A DNA stretch of 64,000 bases from Albibacterium sp963696875 (GTDB lineage Bacteria > Bacteroidota > Bacteroidia > Sphingobacteriales > Sphingobacteriaceae), in assembly GCA_963696875.1 (NCBI GenBank), contig CAVOLQ010000004.1:186001-250000 (forward strand). The letters are read 5' to 3'. The position numbers and the translations under genes were made by a program. Below the pieces are notes generated by a model. The model searched no databases. It was not told the DNA's origin and saw only the letters and a program-made list of their open reading frames with translations. Position 1 is the stretch's first letter. The number at the start of each line of letters is the position of its first letter. Positions 52,461-61,789 of the stretch are shown piece after piece.

Positions 52461-53528
52461 ATGAGTGAAGGATTCATGAGCCACGAGCTTTTGTTTTTTG
52501 GCGGGTTTATCGTTTTTATTATACTAATGCTAGCTTTAGATCTAGGCTTCTTTAGCAAGGAAAATAAGGAAGTTAAACTAAAGCAAGCCGCTATAATGAG
52601 CGGAATATGGGTGTTTTTTGCATTATCATTTTATGTTATCCTTCGTATTTGGGGACATGAATTACACAATATCCAAAACTTTGACCAACTTATGGAAGTT
52701 GCAGAAAGGAACTTCCATAACCTTAAATTCAATCCGAATGACTTTGAAGGCAGCTTACAGCTTTATAAAAACAACCTCGCATTAGAATACATTACTGGCT
52801 ATGTGGTAGAATATGCCCTGTCTGTCGACAATATATTTGTGATGGTGTTGATTTTTTCTTCTTTCGGGGTTGACCCAAAACATTATCATAGAGTATTGGT
52901 TTGGGGTATTTTAGGAGCTGTCGTATTACGCTTTGTCTTCATTTTCGTAGGGTCAGCCCTTATCAGCAAATTTTCATGGATATTATATATTTTTGGTGCA
53001 TTCCTTGTATATTCCGGACTCATGATGTTTTTGAATCGGAATGAAGAAGAAAAGCTGGATACTGAAAATCATAAAGTAGTGAAATTCGCTTCAAGGTTTT
53101 TTAAGGTACACCCACAATTTGTCAACGATCGATTTTTTCATCATATTGATGGCAAACGCTATATAACACCTTTGTTTTTAGTCTTAATCATGATTGAAGC
53201 AAGCGACATCATTTTCGCAGTTGATTCAATTCCAGCTATATTTTCGATCACACAAGATCCTTACATTGTCTTCTTCTCCAATATTTTTGCCATCCTAGGA
53301 TTACGGTCAATGTTTTTCTTACTAGTCAATGTCATCCATAAATTTCATTACTTAAAAACGGGCCTATCTTTTCTTTTGGTGTATATTGGATTAAAAATGC
53401 TATTAGAACATTGGTTACAACAATGGGGCTTTACCACTTCGCACTCTTTAATTATTATTTTAGGGATTTTATCCATAAGCATTGTTGCATCATTAGTATT
53501 TCCAAAAAAGGAAAACGCAATCAAATAA
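52461..53528 (+). CDS. TerC/Alx-family membrane protein
   Basis: 355 residues with about eight spans. TerC marks: ALDLGFFSKENKEVKLKQA, EYALSVDNIFVMVLIFSSFG, DPKHYHRVLVWGILGAVVLR, LIMIEASDIIFAVDSIPAIF and ILGLRSMFFLL. Conserved acidic residues in the spans bind metal ions; the family exports Mn2+ during protein secretion or gives tellurite resistance. Start ATG 52461 immediately after the synthase stop suggests one operon. Its stop is one base from the convergent GH3 gene. Confidence 0.92.
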   Translation: MSEGFMSHELLFFGGFIVFIILMLALDLGFFSKENKEVKLKQAAIMSGIWVFFALSFYVILRIWGHELHNIQNFDQLMEVAERNFHNLKFNPNDFEGSLQLYKNNLALEYITGYVVEYALSVDNIFVMVLIFSSFGVDPKHYHRVLVWGILGAVVLRFVFIFVGSALISKFSWILYIFGAFLVYSGLMMFLNRNEEEKLDTENHKVVKFASRFFKVHPQFVNDRFFHHIDGKRYITPLFLVLIMIEASDIIFAVDSIPAIFSITQDPYIVFFSNIFAILGLRSMFFLLVNVIHKFHYLKTGLSFLLVYIGLKMLLEHWLQQWGFTTSHSLIIILGILSISIVASLVFPKKENAIK

Positions 53529-53529
53529 C

Positions 53530-55038
53530 TTATTCCACGCCTATCATATTTAAAATGGAATCTAAATATTCTCGATCGTTGGATAAACGAGGCACTTTAT
53601 TTTGTCCACCCAGTTTGCCGCGATTCTTCATCCATTTGTAAAAGGTTCCCTCTGGAGCAATATGTATCAGTGGTTTGTCTAATGCCATATCATTAAAACG
53701 CTTTGCGTCGTAATCTGAATTTATTTCACGGAGATGATGATCTAGCACTTCAAAGAAGCGTTCCGGATATTCAGGCGCATTCTCAAATTCGATAATCCAT
53801 TCATGGCCTCCAGGATCACCATCTTTGAAATAAATGGGTCCCGCTGTATAATCCCTTACATTCGCGTTGGTTTCTTCACAAGCTTTTTTAATGGCCGAGT
53901 CGGCGTTGTCCACAATAACCTCTTCTCCAAATGTATTAATGTACTGCTTGGTTCGACCGCTAACAATAATACGAAAAGGATCTAAATTGGTGAACTTGAT
54001 GGTGTCACCAATCATGTAGCGCCATAGTCCTGAGTTAGTGGAAATAATAATAGCATAATTTTTTCCTACCTCGACTTCGTCTAATCCCAATGTTTTCGGA
54101 TGTGCTTCATCAAGGTTCTCAGTAGGGAGGAATTCAAAATAGATCCCATAATCTAGCATCAGTAGCATTTCTTCTACGTCTTCTTGATCCTGAATGGCAA
54201 AATATCCCTCAGATGCATTATAATTTTCCATATAATACATATAATCAGATGGGATAAGGGCTTTAAATTGCTCGCGATAAGGCTTAAAACTTACGCCTCC
54301 ATGGAAATAAAACTCCAAGTTTGGCCATACTTCTAGCAAGTTTGATTTTCCGGTAATTTCTAATATTCTCTTGGCCAGAACGACATTCCATGTGGGAACT
54401 CCAGAGATATTGGTGATATTCTCCTTGATGGCCATCTGAGCAATCTTTTCAATCTTCTCTTCAAAGTTTGGATTCAGGGTGGTAAGTTTATCAGGAACAC
54501 GATGATATTCGGCCCAAAATGGCAAATTCGAAACGATGATAGCTGATAAATCACCTTGAATGGTGTTCCCCACTTCATTAATTTGATTACTTCCCCCTAA
54601 AACCAAACCTTTTCCTTTAAAAACATTGGTGTCTGGACGGTTATTACAAAAAATGCTGACCAAATCCTTTCCACCCTTATAGTGGCAATCCTCCAGGGCT
54701 TCATCACTAACCGGAATAAACTTGCTCCGATCAGAGGTAGTCCCTGAGGATTTGGCAAACCATTTTACATGGGAAGGCCAAAGGATATTTTCTTCACCTT
54801 TAACCATCCTTTCAATGAATGGCCTTAAACTATCATAGGTTTGAATAGGCACACGTTCTTTAAATTCCTGAGGAGAAGTAATCGATTCATAGTCGTATTT
54901 CTTTCCCCATTCAGTAGCCTGTGCTGTCGAGATTAGGTCAAAAAACCACTCTTCCTGAACTTCATTAGGGTATTTCATGAAAAGCTCGATTTGATGAATT
55001 CGCTTTTTCATTATCCATTTTATGAGTGAATTAACCAT
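53530..55038 (-). CDS. GH3 auxin-responsive-like acyl-adenylate family protein
   Basis: 502 residues resembling the GH3 family: WAKSSGTTSDRSKFIPVSDE is the phosphate-binding loop of adenylate-forming enzymes, then NQINEVGNTIQGDLSAIIVS, ASEGYFAIQDQ, GLWRYMIGDTIKFTNLDPF and GRTKQYINTFGEEVIVDNAD. Plant GH3 proteins join amino acids to hormones; the bacterial members have no settled role. It follows lptB by 18 bases in a recJ-lptB-GH3 run. A role in amide or ester bond making is inferred only. Confidence 0.87.
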   Translation of the reverse strand: MVNSLIKWIMKKRIHQIELFMKYPNEVQEEWFFDLISTAQATEWGKKYDYESITSPQEFKERVPIQTYDSLRPFIERMVKGEENILWPSHVKWFAKSSGTTSDRSKFIPVSDEALEDCHYKGGKDLVSIFCNNRPDTNVFKGKGLVLGGSNQINEVGNTIQGDLSAIIVSNLPFWAEYHRVPDKLTTLNPNFEEKIEKIAQMAIKENITNISGVPTWNVVLAKRILEITGKSNLLEVWPNLEFYFHGGVSFKPYREQFKALIPSDYMYYMENYNASEGYFAIQDQEDVEEMLLMLDYGIYFEFLPTENLDEAHPKTLGLDEVEVGKNYAIIISTNSGLWRYMIGDTIKFTNLDPFRIIVSGRTKQYINTFGEEVIVDNADSAIKKACEETNANVRDYTAGPIYFKDGDPGGHEWIIEFENAPEYPERFFEVLDHHLREINSDYDAKRFNDMALDKPLIHIAPEGTFYKWMKNRGKLGGQNKVPRLSNDREYLDSILNMIGVE

Positions 55039-55056
55039 TCGTCCTTATTTTATAAA

Positions 55057-55806
55057 TTAAATAGAAGGAATATCTCGCTTTTTGATCTTTAATTCAAAGT
55101 GCTCCCCCAAATAGAACTTTCTCGCCATCTCATTGTTTGCAATTTCTTGAGGAGTCCCCATCAGCATTAATTTCCCTTCAGCAAGTAAATATGCCCTGTC
55201 GGTAATGGAAAGCGTTTCTTGTACATTATGATCGGTGATTAAAATTCCAATATTACGGTGTTTCAATTTATGAACTATAGACTGGATTTCTTCTACCGCA
55301 ATAGGGTCAACACCAGCAAAAGGCTCATCCAGCAGAATAAACTTAGGATTCGCGGCTAAGGCACGTGCAATTTCAGTCCTTCTTCGCTCTCCTCCTGAAA
55401 GGAGATCGCCACGATTCTTTCTAACCTTTTGAAGAGAAAACTCACTTATCAATTCATCAAGCTTGGCCATCCTCTCTTCTTTATTCTGGTAGTGAATTTC
55501 CAGAACCGCGAGAATGTTATTCTCTACGGAAAGCTTCCTGAAGATCGATGCTTCCTGCGCCAAGTAGCCTATGCCCAGCTGTGCCCGACGATACATCGGA
55601 TCACCTGTAATGTCCTCCCCGTCAAGGAAAACATGGCCTTGATTTGGCTTTATCAGTCCAACTATCATATAAAACGAAGTTGTTTTACCAGCGCCGTTTG
55701 GCCCTAACAAACCAACAATTTCTCCTTGCGCTACTTGAAAGGAGACATCATTAACAACGGTTCTCTGCTTATATTTCTTGACGAGATGCTCTGCTTTTAA
55801 AATCAT
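55057..55806 (-). CDS. lptB: LPS export ABC transporter ATPase LptB
   Basis: 249 residues. Walker A GPNGAGKT (35-42), YMIVGLIKPNQGHVFLDGED, LTGYLAQEA-type Q-loop in IGYLAQEASIFRKLSVENNI, LSGGERRRTEIARALAANP and FILLDEPFAGVDPIAVEEIQ. The closing GEHFELKI is usual for LptB. With LptF and LptG it drives LPS to the cell surface. It is 23 bases after recJ. LptC is encoded elsewhere in this window (38549-39133). Confidence 0.94.
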   Translation of the reverse strand: MILKAEHLVKKYKQRTVVNDVSFQVAQGEIVGLLGPNGAGKTTSFYMIVGLIKPNQGHVFLDGEDITGDPMYRRAQLGIGYLAQEASIFRKLSVENNILAVLEIHYQNKEERMAKLDELISEFSLQKVRKNRGDLLSGGERRRTEIARALAANPKFILLDEPFAGVDPIAVEEIQSIVHKLKHRNIGILITDHNVQETLSITDRAYLLAEGKLMLMGTPQEIANNEMARKFYLGEHFELKIKKRDIPSI

Positions 55807-55829
55807 AATATCTTGTAAAAATAGAACTT

Positions 55830-57536
55830 TTAAGGATTAATTCGTTTTATCCCCTTTATATTTAATTGAATGTTCACTTTCTCACGCCAGCTATTTTCTT
55901 CAATGCTGTAGCAAACATCAAAAGCATCTCCACTGGCAATTAATTCTTGGAACTCTCCTAGACCGAAACCTATGCAGTTAAAAGGAGGGGAACCTTCTTG
56001 TATAATGCTAAACTTTAAATGATTAGCACCAACAATCGAAACTGAACCATAGCCATTTACTCGTTTACTTATAAAAACCGGAGCCTGGTTCAAGGGGCCG
56101 AAAGGAGCAAATTGCTTTAAAATCCTAAAAAACTTCCCATTAATATCAGTCAAATTAATTTCCTGATCAATCGTGATCTCTTGTACCAACATTTCAGGTA
56201 GAATGCTTGCCGACACCACCTCTTCAAAACGGTCCTGCAAAGCCAAGACATTCTCTTCTCGCATTGTTAAACCGGCAGCATACTTGTGCCCTCCAAACTG
56301 TTCTAGCAAATCGCTACACGCATCCAAGGCCTCATATAAATCATAACCTAAGACTGAACGTGCAGAGCCCGCTACAATTCCGTTAGAATGAGTCAAGACA
56401 ATGGTCGGACGATAATATTTTTCTGTTAAACGGGAAGCAACGATGCCAATTACGCCCTTATGCCAATCACTCCGGTATACAACAGTCGTCTTCCTATCTT
56501 TCCACTCTTCTTTACTCTGGATCATGCTTAATGCCTGTTCTGTTATCCGGTTATCATGTTCCTTACGCTCGGAATTCTGTATATCAATTCCTTCACTAAA
56601 GCTTTCCGCTTCCTCCAAGGAACTAGAAATCAATAAACTTACGGCATCCTTTGCATGTTTAATTCTTCCAGCAGCATTAATCCTAGGTCCAAGTTGAAAT
56701 ACAACCTTTTCTATGGTAAATTCTCCCTTTTTCCCTGTCAAATTCATCAGAGCAAGTAGTCCAAAGCAAGGATTAGAGTTCAATTTACGCAATCCATAAT
56801 AGGCCAAAACACGATTCTCGCCCGTAATTGGAACAATGTCCGAAGCGATGCTAACGGAAACGAGGTCTAAATATTTAAATACATTATCTTGAGAAATAGC
56901 ATTCTTAATTGAAAAAGCGTGAACAATCTTGAAGGCAATACCGCATCCAGAAAGTTCATCATAAGGATAACTACAATCCTCACGTTTAGGATCTAAAACC
57001 GCTACTGCCGAAGGGAGCACTTCCCCTGGCGTATGATGATCCCCGATAATAAAGTCTATTCCTTTTTCCTTTGCATAGGCAACTTGGTCTAGTGCTTTTA
57101 TCCCGCAATCCAAAGCAATAATTAAGGTATATCCGTTCTCAGAAGCCCAGTCTATCCCCTGCATAGAGATCCCATAACCCTCTTTATAGCGGTCGGGTAT
57201 ATAAAAGTTGAGCTTTGAATGAAATTCACGAAGAAAACTATAAACTACAGCTACCGCGGTCGTCCCATCAACATCATAATCACCGTAGATTACAATTTTT
57301 TCATTATTTCTGATTGCTTCTTCTATCCGAGCGATTGCTTTATCCATATCTTTAATTAAAAAAGGATCATGGAGGTGCGATAACTGAGGCCGGAAAAACA
57401 GCTCCGCATCTTCAAAAGAATGTATTCCTCTCTTAACTAAAAGGCTCGACAAAGACTGGCTTATATTTAATTCACCACTTAACTTTATTGTTTTCTCAGA
57501 CTTTGTTTCTGAAATTTCAACCCATCTTCTGTGCAT
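55830..57536 (-). CDS. recJ: Single-stranded-DNA exonuclease RecJ
   Basis: 568 residues, family length. Metal-binding motifs: GDYDVDGTTAV (Asp86, Asp88, Asp90), DCGI, DHH at 166-168, SDIVPITGENRVLA and the DHHA1 part with GGHKYAAGLTM and SARS. It degrades single strands 5' to 3' in recombination and mismatch repair. It begins the recJ-lptB-GH3 unit. Confidence 0.95.
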   Translation of the reverse strand: MHRRWVEISETKSEKTIKLSGELNISQSLSSLLVKRGIHSFEDAELFFRPQLSHLHDPFLIKDMDKAIARIEEAIRNNEKIVIYGDYDVDGTTAVAVVYSFLREFHSKLNFYIPDRYKEGYGISMQGIDWASENGYTLIIALDCGIKALDQVAYAKEKGIDFIIGDHHTPGEVLPSAVAVLDPKREDCSYPYDELSGCGIAFKIVHAFSIKNAISQDNVFKYLDLVSVSIASDIVPITGENRVLAYYGLRKLNSNPCFGLLALMNLTGKKGEFTIEKVVFQLGPRINAAGRIKHAKDAVSLLISSSLEEAESFSEGIDIQNSERKEHDNRITEQALSMIQSKEEWKDRKTTVVYRSDWHKGVIGIVASRLTEKYYRPTIVLTHSNGIVAGSARSVLGYDLYEALDACSDLLEQFGGHKYAAGLTMREENVLALQDRFEEVVSASILPEMLVQEITIDQEINLTDINGKFFRILKQFAPFGPLNQAPVFISKRVNGYGSVSIVGANHLKFSIIQEGSPPFNCIGFGLGEFQELIASGDAFDVCYSIEENSWREKVNIQLNIKGIKRINP

Positions 57537-57627
57537 ATATATTATTTTCCCCTATAAATATTCTCTTCAAAAGGTGAGGAGAGGTCGATAAATTACATTA
57601 AAAGTATTTTATGTAAATTTGTACCCA

Positions 57628-57643
57628 GCTGTAAATATACAGC
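57628..57643. promoter_or_regulatory. Operator-like palindrome before the MBL gene
   Basis: GCTGTA-AATA-TACAGC is a perfect 6+4+6 palindrome. It directly follows a TAAATTTG octamer (57614-57621) that fits the -7 consensus for the plus-strand gene at 57666. The placement over the transcription start suits a repressor site. Unproven. Confidence 0.35.
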
Positions 57644-57665
57644 AATTTGCTTATTTAAAAATCCT

Positions 57666-58436
57666 ATGGAAGTATTCTCTTTATATGAAGGTTCTTACTC
57701 AGTCGATGCCACCAAGAAGTTTATTCCTTTTGATGCGGATATTCATGATAAAAAAGACAGGCCAGGATCCTTATTTATCCATATCCATCCCTTTTTAATA
57801 AAAGCCGGTCATAATCTAATTGTTTTAGATACGGGTCTAGGCCAAAATGATGACGGGGAATTAATTCTGCATAAACATATAAAAGAGCACGGCTTTGACC
57901 CAAAGGACGTAACCATAGTATTAATTTCGCATTTACATAAAGACCATGCTTCAGGAATGACTTATGAAGATAATGGCAAAATTAAATTATCCTTCCCTAA
58001 TGCAGAATATGTTATTCAGCATGGAGAGTGGGAAAGTGCGTTTAGTAAACCTGAAAGCGACTCCTATTCAACCCAAAACCTAGAAATATTACAAAGAAGC
58101 GGAAACTTACATCTAGTTGATGGTAGTGGCCGACTCAATGACATTATTAGCTATGAATTAAGTGGCGGACATACCGAGTTCCATCAAGTTTTTATTCTGG
58201 AGCAAGAGGGCCAGAAACTCTTTTTTGGGGGTGATGAATGGCCAGAACAGGCGCAGATTTTAAGAAAATTTGCAGCCAAGTATGATTTCAATGGCAAAAA
58301 AGCAATGGAGTTGCGCGATGAATATGCCCAACGAGCAGCTAGAGAAAACTGGACCTGTTTATTTTATCATGATGGTAAAATTGCCCAAGCCAAAATTGAA
58401 ATCAAAGGAGATACTTATTCGATAATTAGGGTGTAA
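57666..58436 (+). CDS. MBL-fold metallo-hydrolase (lactonase-like)
   Basis: 256 residues. Metal motif HLHKDH (89-94), LIVLDTGLGQND, later SGGHTEFHQVFILEQEG and LFFGGDEWPEQ supply the other ligands. The group includes quorum-quenching lactonases and glyoxalase II, but the substrate cannot be told from sequence. Soluble, no signal peptide. The 3' end overlaps the convergent uvrB gene by 11 bases. Confidence 0.87.
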   Translation: MEVFSLYEGSYSVDATKKFIPFDADIHDKKDRPGSLFIHIHPFLIKAGHNLIVLDTGLGQNDDGELILHKHIKEHGFDPKDVTIVLISHLHKDHASGMTYEDNGKIKLSFPNAEYVIQHGEWESAFSKPESDSYSTQNLEILQRSGNLHLVDGSGRLNDIISYELSGGHTEFHQVFILEQEGQKLFFGGDEWPEQAQILRKFAAKYDFNGKKAMELRDEYAQRAARENWTCLFYHDGKIAQAKIEIKGDTYSIIRV

Positions 58437-60456
58437 ACTTCTCGTTCATTACTTTCTCCAATGCGTACATTTCATCACGGTACTTAGCAGCTTCTAAGAA
58501 ATCCATGCCTTTGGCAGCCTTATCCATATTTTTCTTTGCACTTTGTATGGAATCTTGAAGTTGCTTTTTACTCATGTACTGCACAATTGGATCTGCTGCT
58601 ACACTATTATCGTCTGGACCCGCATAAGCTTTAGCAGTACCGCTTTTAAAATCTGCTACTGAAGTTTGTTCAATAATAGCCTCGCGAGACTTGCCGACAG
58701 TTAGCGGGGTAATTCCATGCTCTAGGTTATATTTAATTTGCTTATCGCGCCTCCGATTGGTCTCCTCAATTGTAATTTCCATACTCTTTGTGATATTATC
58801 AGCATACATAATTACACGACCTTTGTCATTTCTCGCCGCTCTACCAATGGTTTGTATCAGTGATCGCTCTGAACGCAGGAATCCTTCTTTATCGGCATCC
58901 AAAATAGCAACTAATACCACCTCTGGCAAATCCAAACCTTCCCTTAACAAGTTAATTCCAATTAACACATCAAATTCTCCTAAACGCAATCCACGAAGAA
59001 TCTCCACCCTTTCCAGCGTCTTTATTTCAGAGTGAATGTACCGCACTTTTATCCCTAGTCGGGCCATGTATTTAGTCAGCTCCTCTGACATCCTTTTTGT
59101 CAAAGTCGTCACTAATATCCGTCCCCCCATTTTAATAGTTCTATCCACTTCATCTAACAAATCATCAACTTGATTGACAAGGGGGCGAATTTCAATGGCA
59201 GGATCCAATAGTCCGGTCGGACGAATTACCTGCTCTATCACAAACCCTTCCGTTTGCTCTAATTCATAATCGCCAGGCGTAGCACTAACATATATTGTCT
59301 GCGGCGCCAAGGCTTCAAATTCAGGAAAATTCAAAGGCCTATTGTCCAAAGCCGCTGGAAGACGGAATCCATATTCAACTAGTGATAGTTTTCTTGATCG
59401 ATCGCCACCATACATCGCTCGAATTTGAGGAACGGTTACATGACTTTCATCAATCACCATTAAATAATCGTCAGGAAAATAATCCAACAAACAAAACGGC
59501 CGTGCACCTGGCTGTCGGCCATCAAAGAATCGAGAATAATTTTCTATTCCACTGCAATAACCTAATTCACGCATCATTTCTAAATCGAAATTAACCCGCT
59601 CTTCCAACCTTTTCGCCTCCAACATCCGCCCATCGCCAATCAACTGTTCTTTTCTCGCCTCTAATTCTTCCTGGATATTCCATATGGAGTTAGTGAATTT
59701 ATCTTTTGGAGTAACGAATAAATTGGCCGGGAACAGCGCTAAATGGGTAAACTTCTCAATAGTTTTACCCGTTTCTGGTACGATTACACTGAGCTCTTCA
59801 ATCTCATCTCCGAAAAAAGAAATTCGATACGCTTCATCCATATATGCGGGGTAGACATCAACGACATCTCCTTTTACACGAAAGCTTCCTCGCTTAAAAT
59901 CACCCGTAGTACGCATATATAATATCTCAACCAAACGGTGTAAAAAGGCATTTCTACTGATTATGGTACCCACGGCAAAACGGAAGATAGAACGAGAAAA
60001 ATCTTCTGGATTTCCCATACCGTATATACAGGAAATTGAAGAAACTACAACAATATCACGACGTCCGGACATTAAAGCAGAGGTGGTTCTTAACCGCAGC
60101 TTTTCAATTTCCTCATTTATCGCTAAATCTTTTTCGATATACGTATTTGTGGATGCAATAAAAGCTTCTGGCTGATAGTAATCATAGTACGACACAAAAT
60201 AGTTAACCGCATTCTCCGGAAAAAACTGTTTGAATTCACCATATAATTGTGCAGCCAACGTTTTATTATGACTTAATACCAAGGTTGGCTTCTGCGTTTG
60301 TTCGATTACATTCGCAATTGTAAATGTTTTCCCGGAACCCGTAACCCCCAACAAATTCTGATAATGCTCTCCGCTGTTTACTCCCTCTACTAATTGACGG
60401 ATAGCCTCGGGCTGATCACCAGCGGGTTTATATTCTGAAGTAAGTTTAAAGTCCAT
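58426..60456 (-). CDS. uvrB: Excinuclease ABC subunit B
   Basis: 676 residues, usual size. Walker A GVTGSGKT (37-44), beta-hairpin YYDYYQPEAF (90-99), DESHVTVPQIRAMYGGDRSR, VLIGINLLREGLDLPEVVLV, SLIQTIGRAARN and the C-terminal UVR motif with AAKYRDEMYALE. It loads onto damaged DNA with UvrA and recruits UvrC. Single gene with a likely promoter at 60491. Confidence 0.97.
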   Translation of the reverse strand: MDFKLTSEYKPAGDQPEAIRQLVEGVNSGEHYQNLLGVTGSGKTFTIANVIEQTQKPTLVLSHNKTLAAQLYGEFKQFFPENAVNYFVSYYDYYQPEAFIASTNTYIEKDLAINEEIEKLRLRTTSALMSGRRDIVVVSSISCIYGMGNPEDFSRSIFRFAVGTIISRNAFLHRLVEILYMRTTGDFKRGSFRVKGDVVDVYPAYMDEAYRISFFGDEIEELSVIVPETGKTIEKFTHLALFPANLFVTPKDKFTNSIWNIQEELEARKEQLIGDGRMLEAKRLEERVNFDLEMMRELGYCSGIENYSRFFDGRQPGARPFCLLDYFPDDYLMVIDESHVTVPQIRAMYGGDRSRKLSLVEYGFRLPAALDNRPLNFPEFEALAPQTIYVSATPGDYELEQTEGFVIEQVIRPTGLLDPAIEIRPLVNQVDDLLDEVDRTIKMGGRILVTTLTKRMSEELTKYMARLGIKVRYIHSEIKTLERVEILRGLRLGEFDVLIGINLLREGLDLPEVVLVAILDADKEGFLRSERSLIQTIGRAARNDKGRVIMYADNITKSMEITIEETNRRRDKQIKYNLEHGITPLTVGKSREAIIEQTSVADFKSGTAKAYAGPDDNSVAADPIVQYMSKKQLQDSIQSAKKNMDKAAKGMDFLEAAKYRDEMYALEKVMNEKFTP

Positions 60457-60490
60457 TGATTTTGAAACCTTTGAGTTTTTGTATTGTTTA

Positions 60491-60498
60491 CAAACTTA
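60491..60498 (-). promoter_or_regulatory. -7 element of uvrB
   Basis: On the minus strand TAAGTTTG matches TAnnTTTG and lies 34 bases before ATG 60456. A T-rich segment stands about 20 bases upstream as a weak -33 element. No LexA-type box is evident. Confidence 0.4.
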
Positions 60499-60684
60499 GA
60501 GAAAATTGCCTTATCAATCTAAAACAAAACGTTAACTATATAGACAGTAGCCATATGGTCTGTTCACGAAGAAAAGAACCCTTTAAAAGAAATGTTTCTA
60601 ATAATTCAGATAATTAAAATCCGCTTGTTCATGCAAATAGCAAGAATTAATGTATCTTAGTTCAGTACAATTAGCTTTTATCTT

Positions 60685-61329
60685 ATGATTTTCGTGCTTG
60701 CTCAAAGAAATAGTGTAGCGAATCACTTTCTCGCTGAATTAAGAAACATAGATGTTCAACAGGATCGTATGCGATTTCGTCGAAATCTGGAACGCTTAGG
60801 AGAGATTTTCGCCTATGAAATCAGCAAAACCCTCACTTATGAATTGATGGATATTACTACCCCCTTAGGAGAAACACAATGTAGCATTTTAACGCAACAG
60901 CCTGTCCTTGCGACAATTATTAGGGCTGGACTACCTTTACATCAAGGCTTATTAAACTTTTACGATCAAGCGGATAGTGCTTTTATTGCGGCTTATCGAA
61001 AAGCAAAGAAAAATGGCTCTTTTGAAATCCACCAAGAATACATTACCTCTCCAAATTTAAATGGACAGGTTGTAATTGTTTCAGATCCAATGATAGCTAC
61101 GGGAAGAAGCATGGTTTTGGTTTGCAAAGATATTTTAAATCGATTTTCTATTAAAGAACTTCATATCGTAACTGCAATTGCAAGCGAAGAAGGAATTGAG
61201 CATGTAAAAGCTTACATCCCTAATGCGAAGCTTTGGATTGGCGACGTGGATGGAGAATTGACTAGCAAAGCCTATATCGTACCAGGCTTAGGCGATGCAG
61301 GAGATTTAGCTTTTGGAGGAAAGGAATAA
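60685..61329 (+). CDS. upp: Uracil phosphoribosyltransferase
   Basis: 214 residues. TQCSILTQQPVLATIIRAGL and the PRPP loop VVIVSDPMIATGRSMV are clear, followed by HIVTAIASEEGIEHVKAYIP and the uracil-binding end AYIVPGLGDAGDLAFGG. It makes UMP from uracil and PRPP. The 228 bases upstream contain no other gene. Confidence 0.95.
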   Translation: MIFVLAQRNSVANHFLAELRNIDVQQDRMRFRRNLERLGEIFAYEISKTLTYELMDITTPLGETQCSILTQQPVLATIIRAGLPLHQGLLNFYDQADSAFIAAYRKAKKNGSFEIHQEYITSPNLNGQVVIVSDPMIATGRSMVLVCKDILNRFSIKELHIVTAIASEEGIEHVKAYIPNAKLWIGDVDGELTSKAYIVPGLGDAGDLAFGGKE

Positions 61330-61343
61330 TTGAGGAAAAGTGC

Positions 61344-61730
61344 CTAATTTAATCGAAAAGGAGCTACGAGATTAAATCGAGGGATATCAACCTCAAACTG
61401 GCTTCCATTTGTCTTACGGATCATCTGATACTTTCCTTCCATAAAGCCCATTTCGCTTTTCAAATTACATCCAGAAACGTATTCATGGGTATGTCCAGGA
61501 AGAATAATAGGTTGAAGCCCAACAACACCTTCGCCTTCTATCTCACTTTTTGAACCATTAGAATCAAAAATAAGCCAACGCCTTCTAAGCAGCTGTACGC
61601 TCTCATTGCTCAAATTTTCAATGGAAATACGATAAGCAAACATGTAATGATCACTTTCAGGATTAGAATAATCAGTTTGATAAACACAATCCACCGAAAT
61701 TCTTACTCCTTTTGTAATTTGGGTAACCAT
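61344..61730 (-). CDS. apaG: ApaG family protein
   Basis: 128 residues from ATG 61730; the upstream frame to 61796 overlaps dusB and adds a non-conserved leader. TQITKGVRISVDCVYQTDYS, YMFAYRISIENLSNESVQLL, RRRWLIFDSNG, GVVGLQPIILPGHTHEYVSG and MGFMEGKYQM are typical. ApaG is linked to Co2+/Mg2+ handling, but the mechanism is not settled. It is 14 bases from the convergent upp stop. Confidence 0.92.
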   Translation of the reverse strand: MVTQITKGVRISVDCVYQTDYSNPESDHYMFAYRISIENLSNESVQLLRRRWLIFDSNGSKSEIEGEGVVGLQPIILPGHTHEYVSGCNLKSEMGFMEGKYQMIRKTNGSQFEVDIPRFNLVAPFRLN

Positions 61731-61789
61731 ATTAACAATTTTAAGGCAAGTTAATAAATGAAAATGAATAATTAAAGGGTAATCTTTTT

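Noticed and set aside
52461..52479. Motif ATTCATGAG near the start of the TerC gene as another copy of the ATCATGAGT repeat
   Set aside because: It lies in coding sequence, matches only part of the motif and has no inverted partner.
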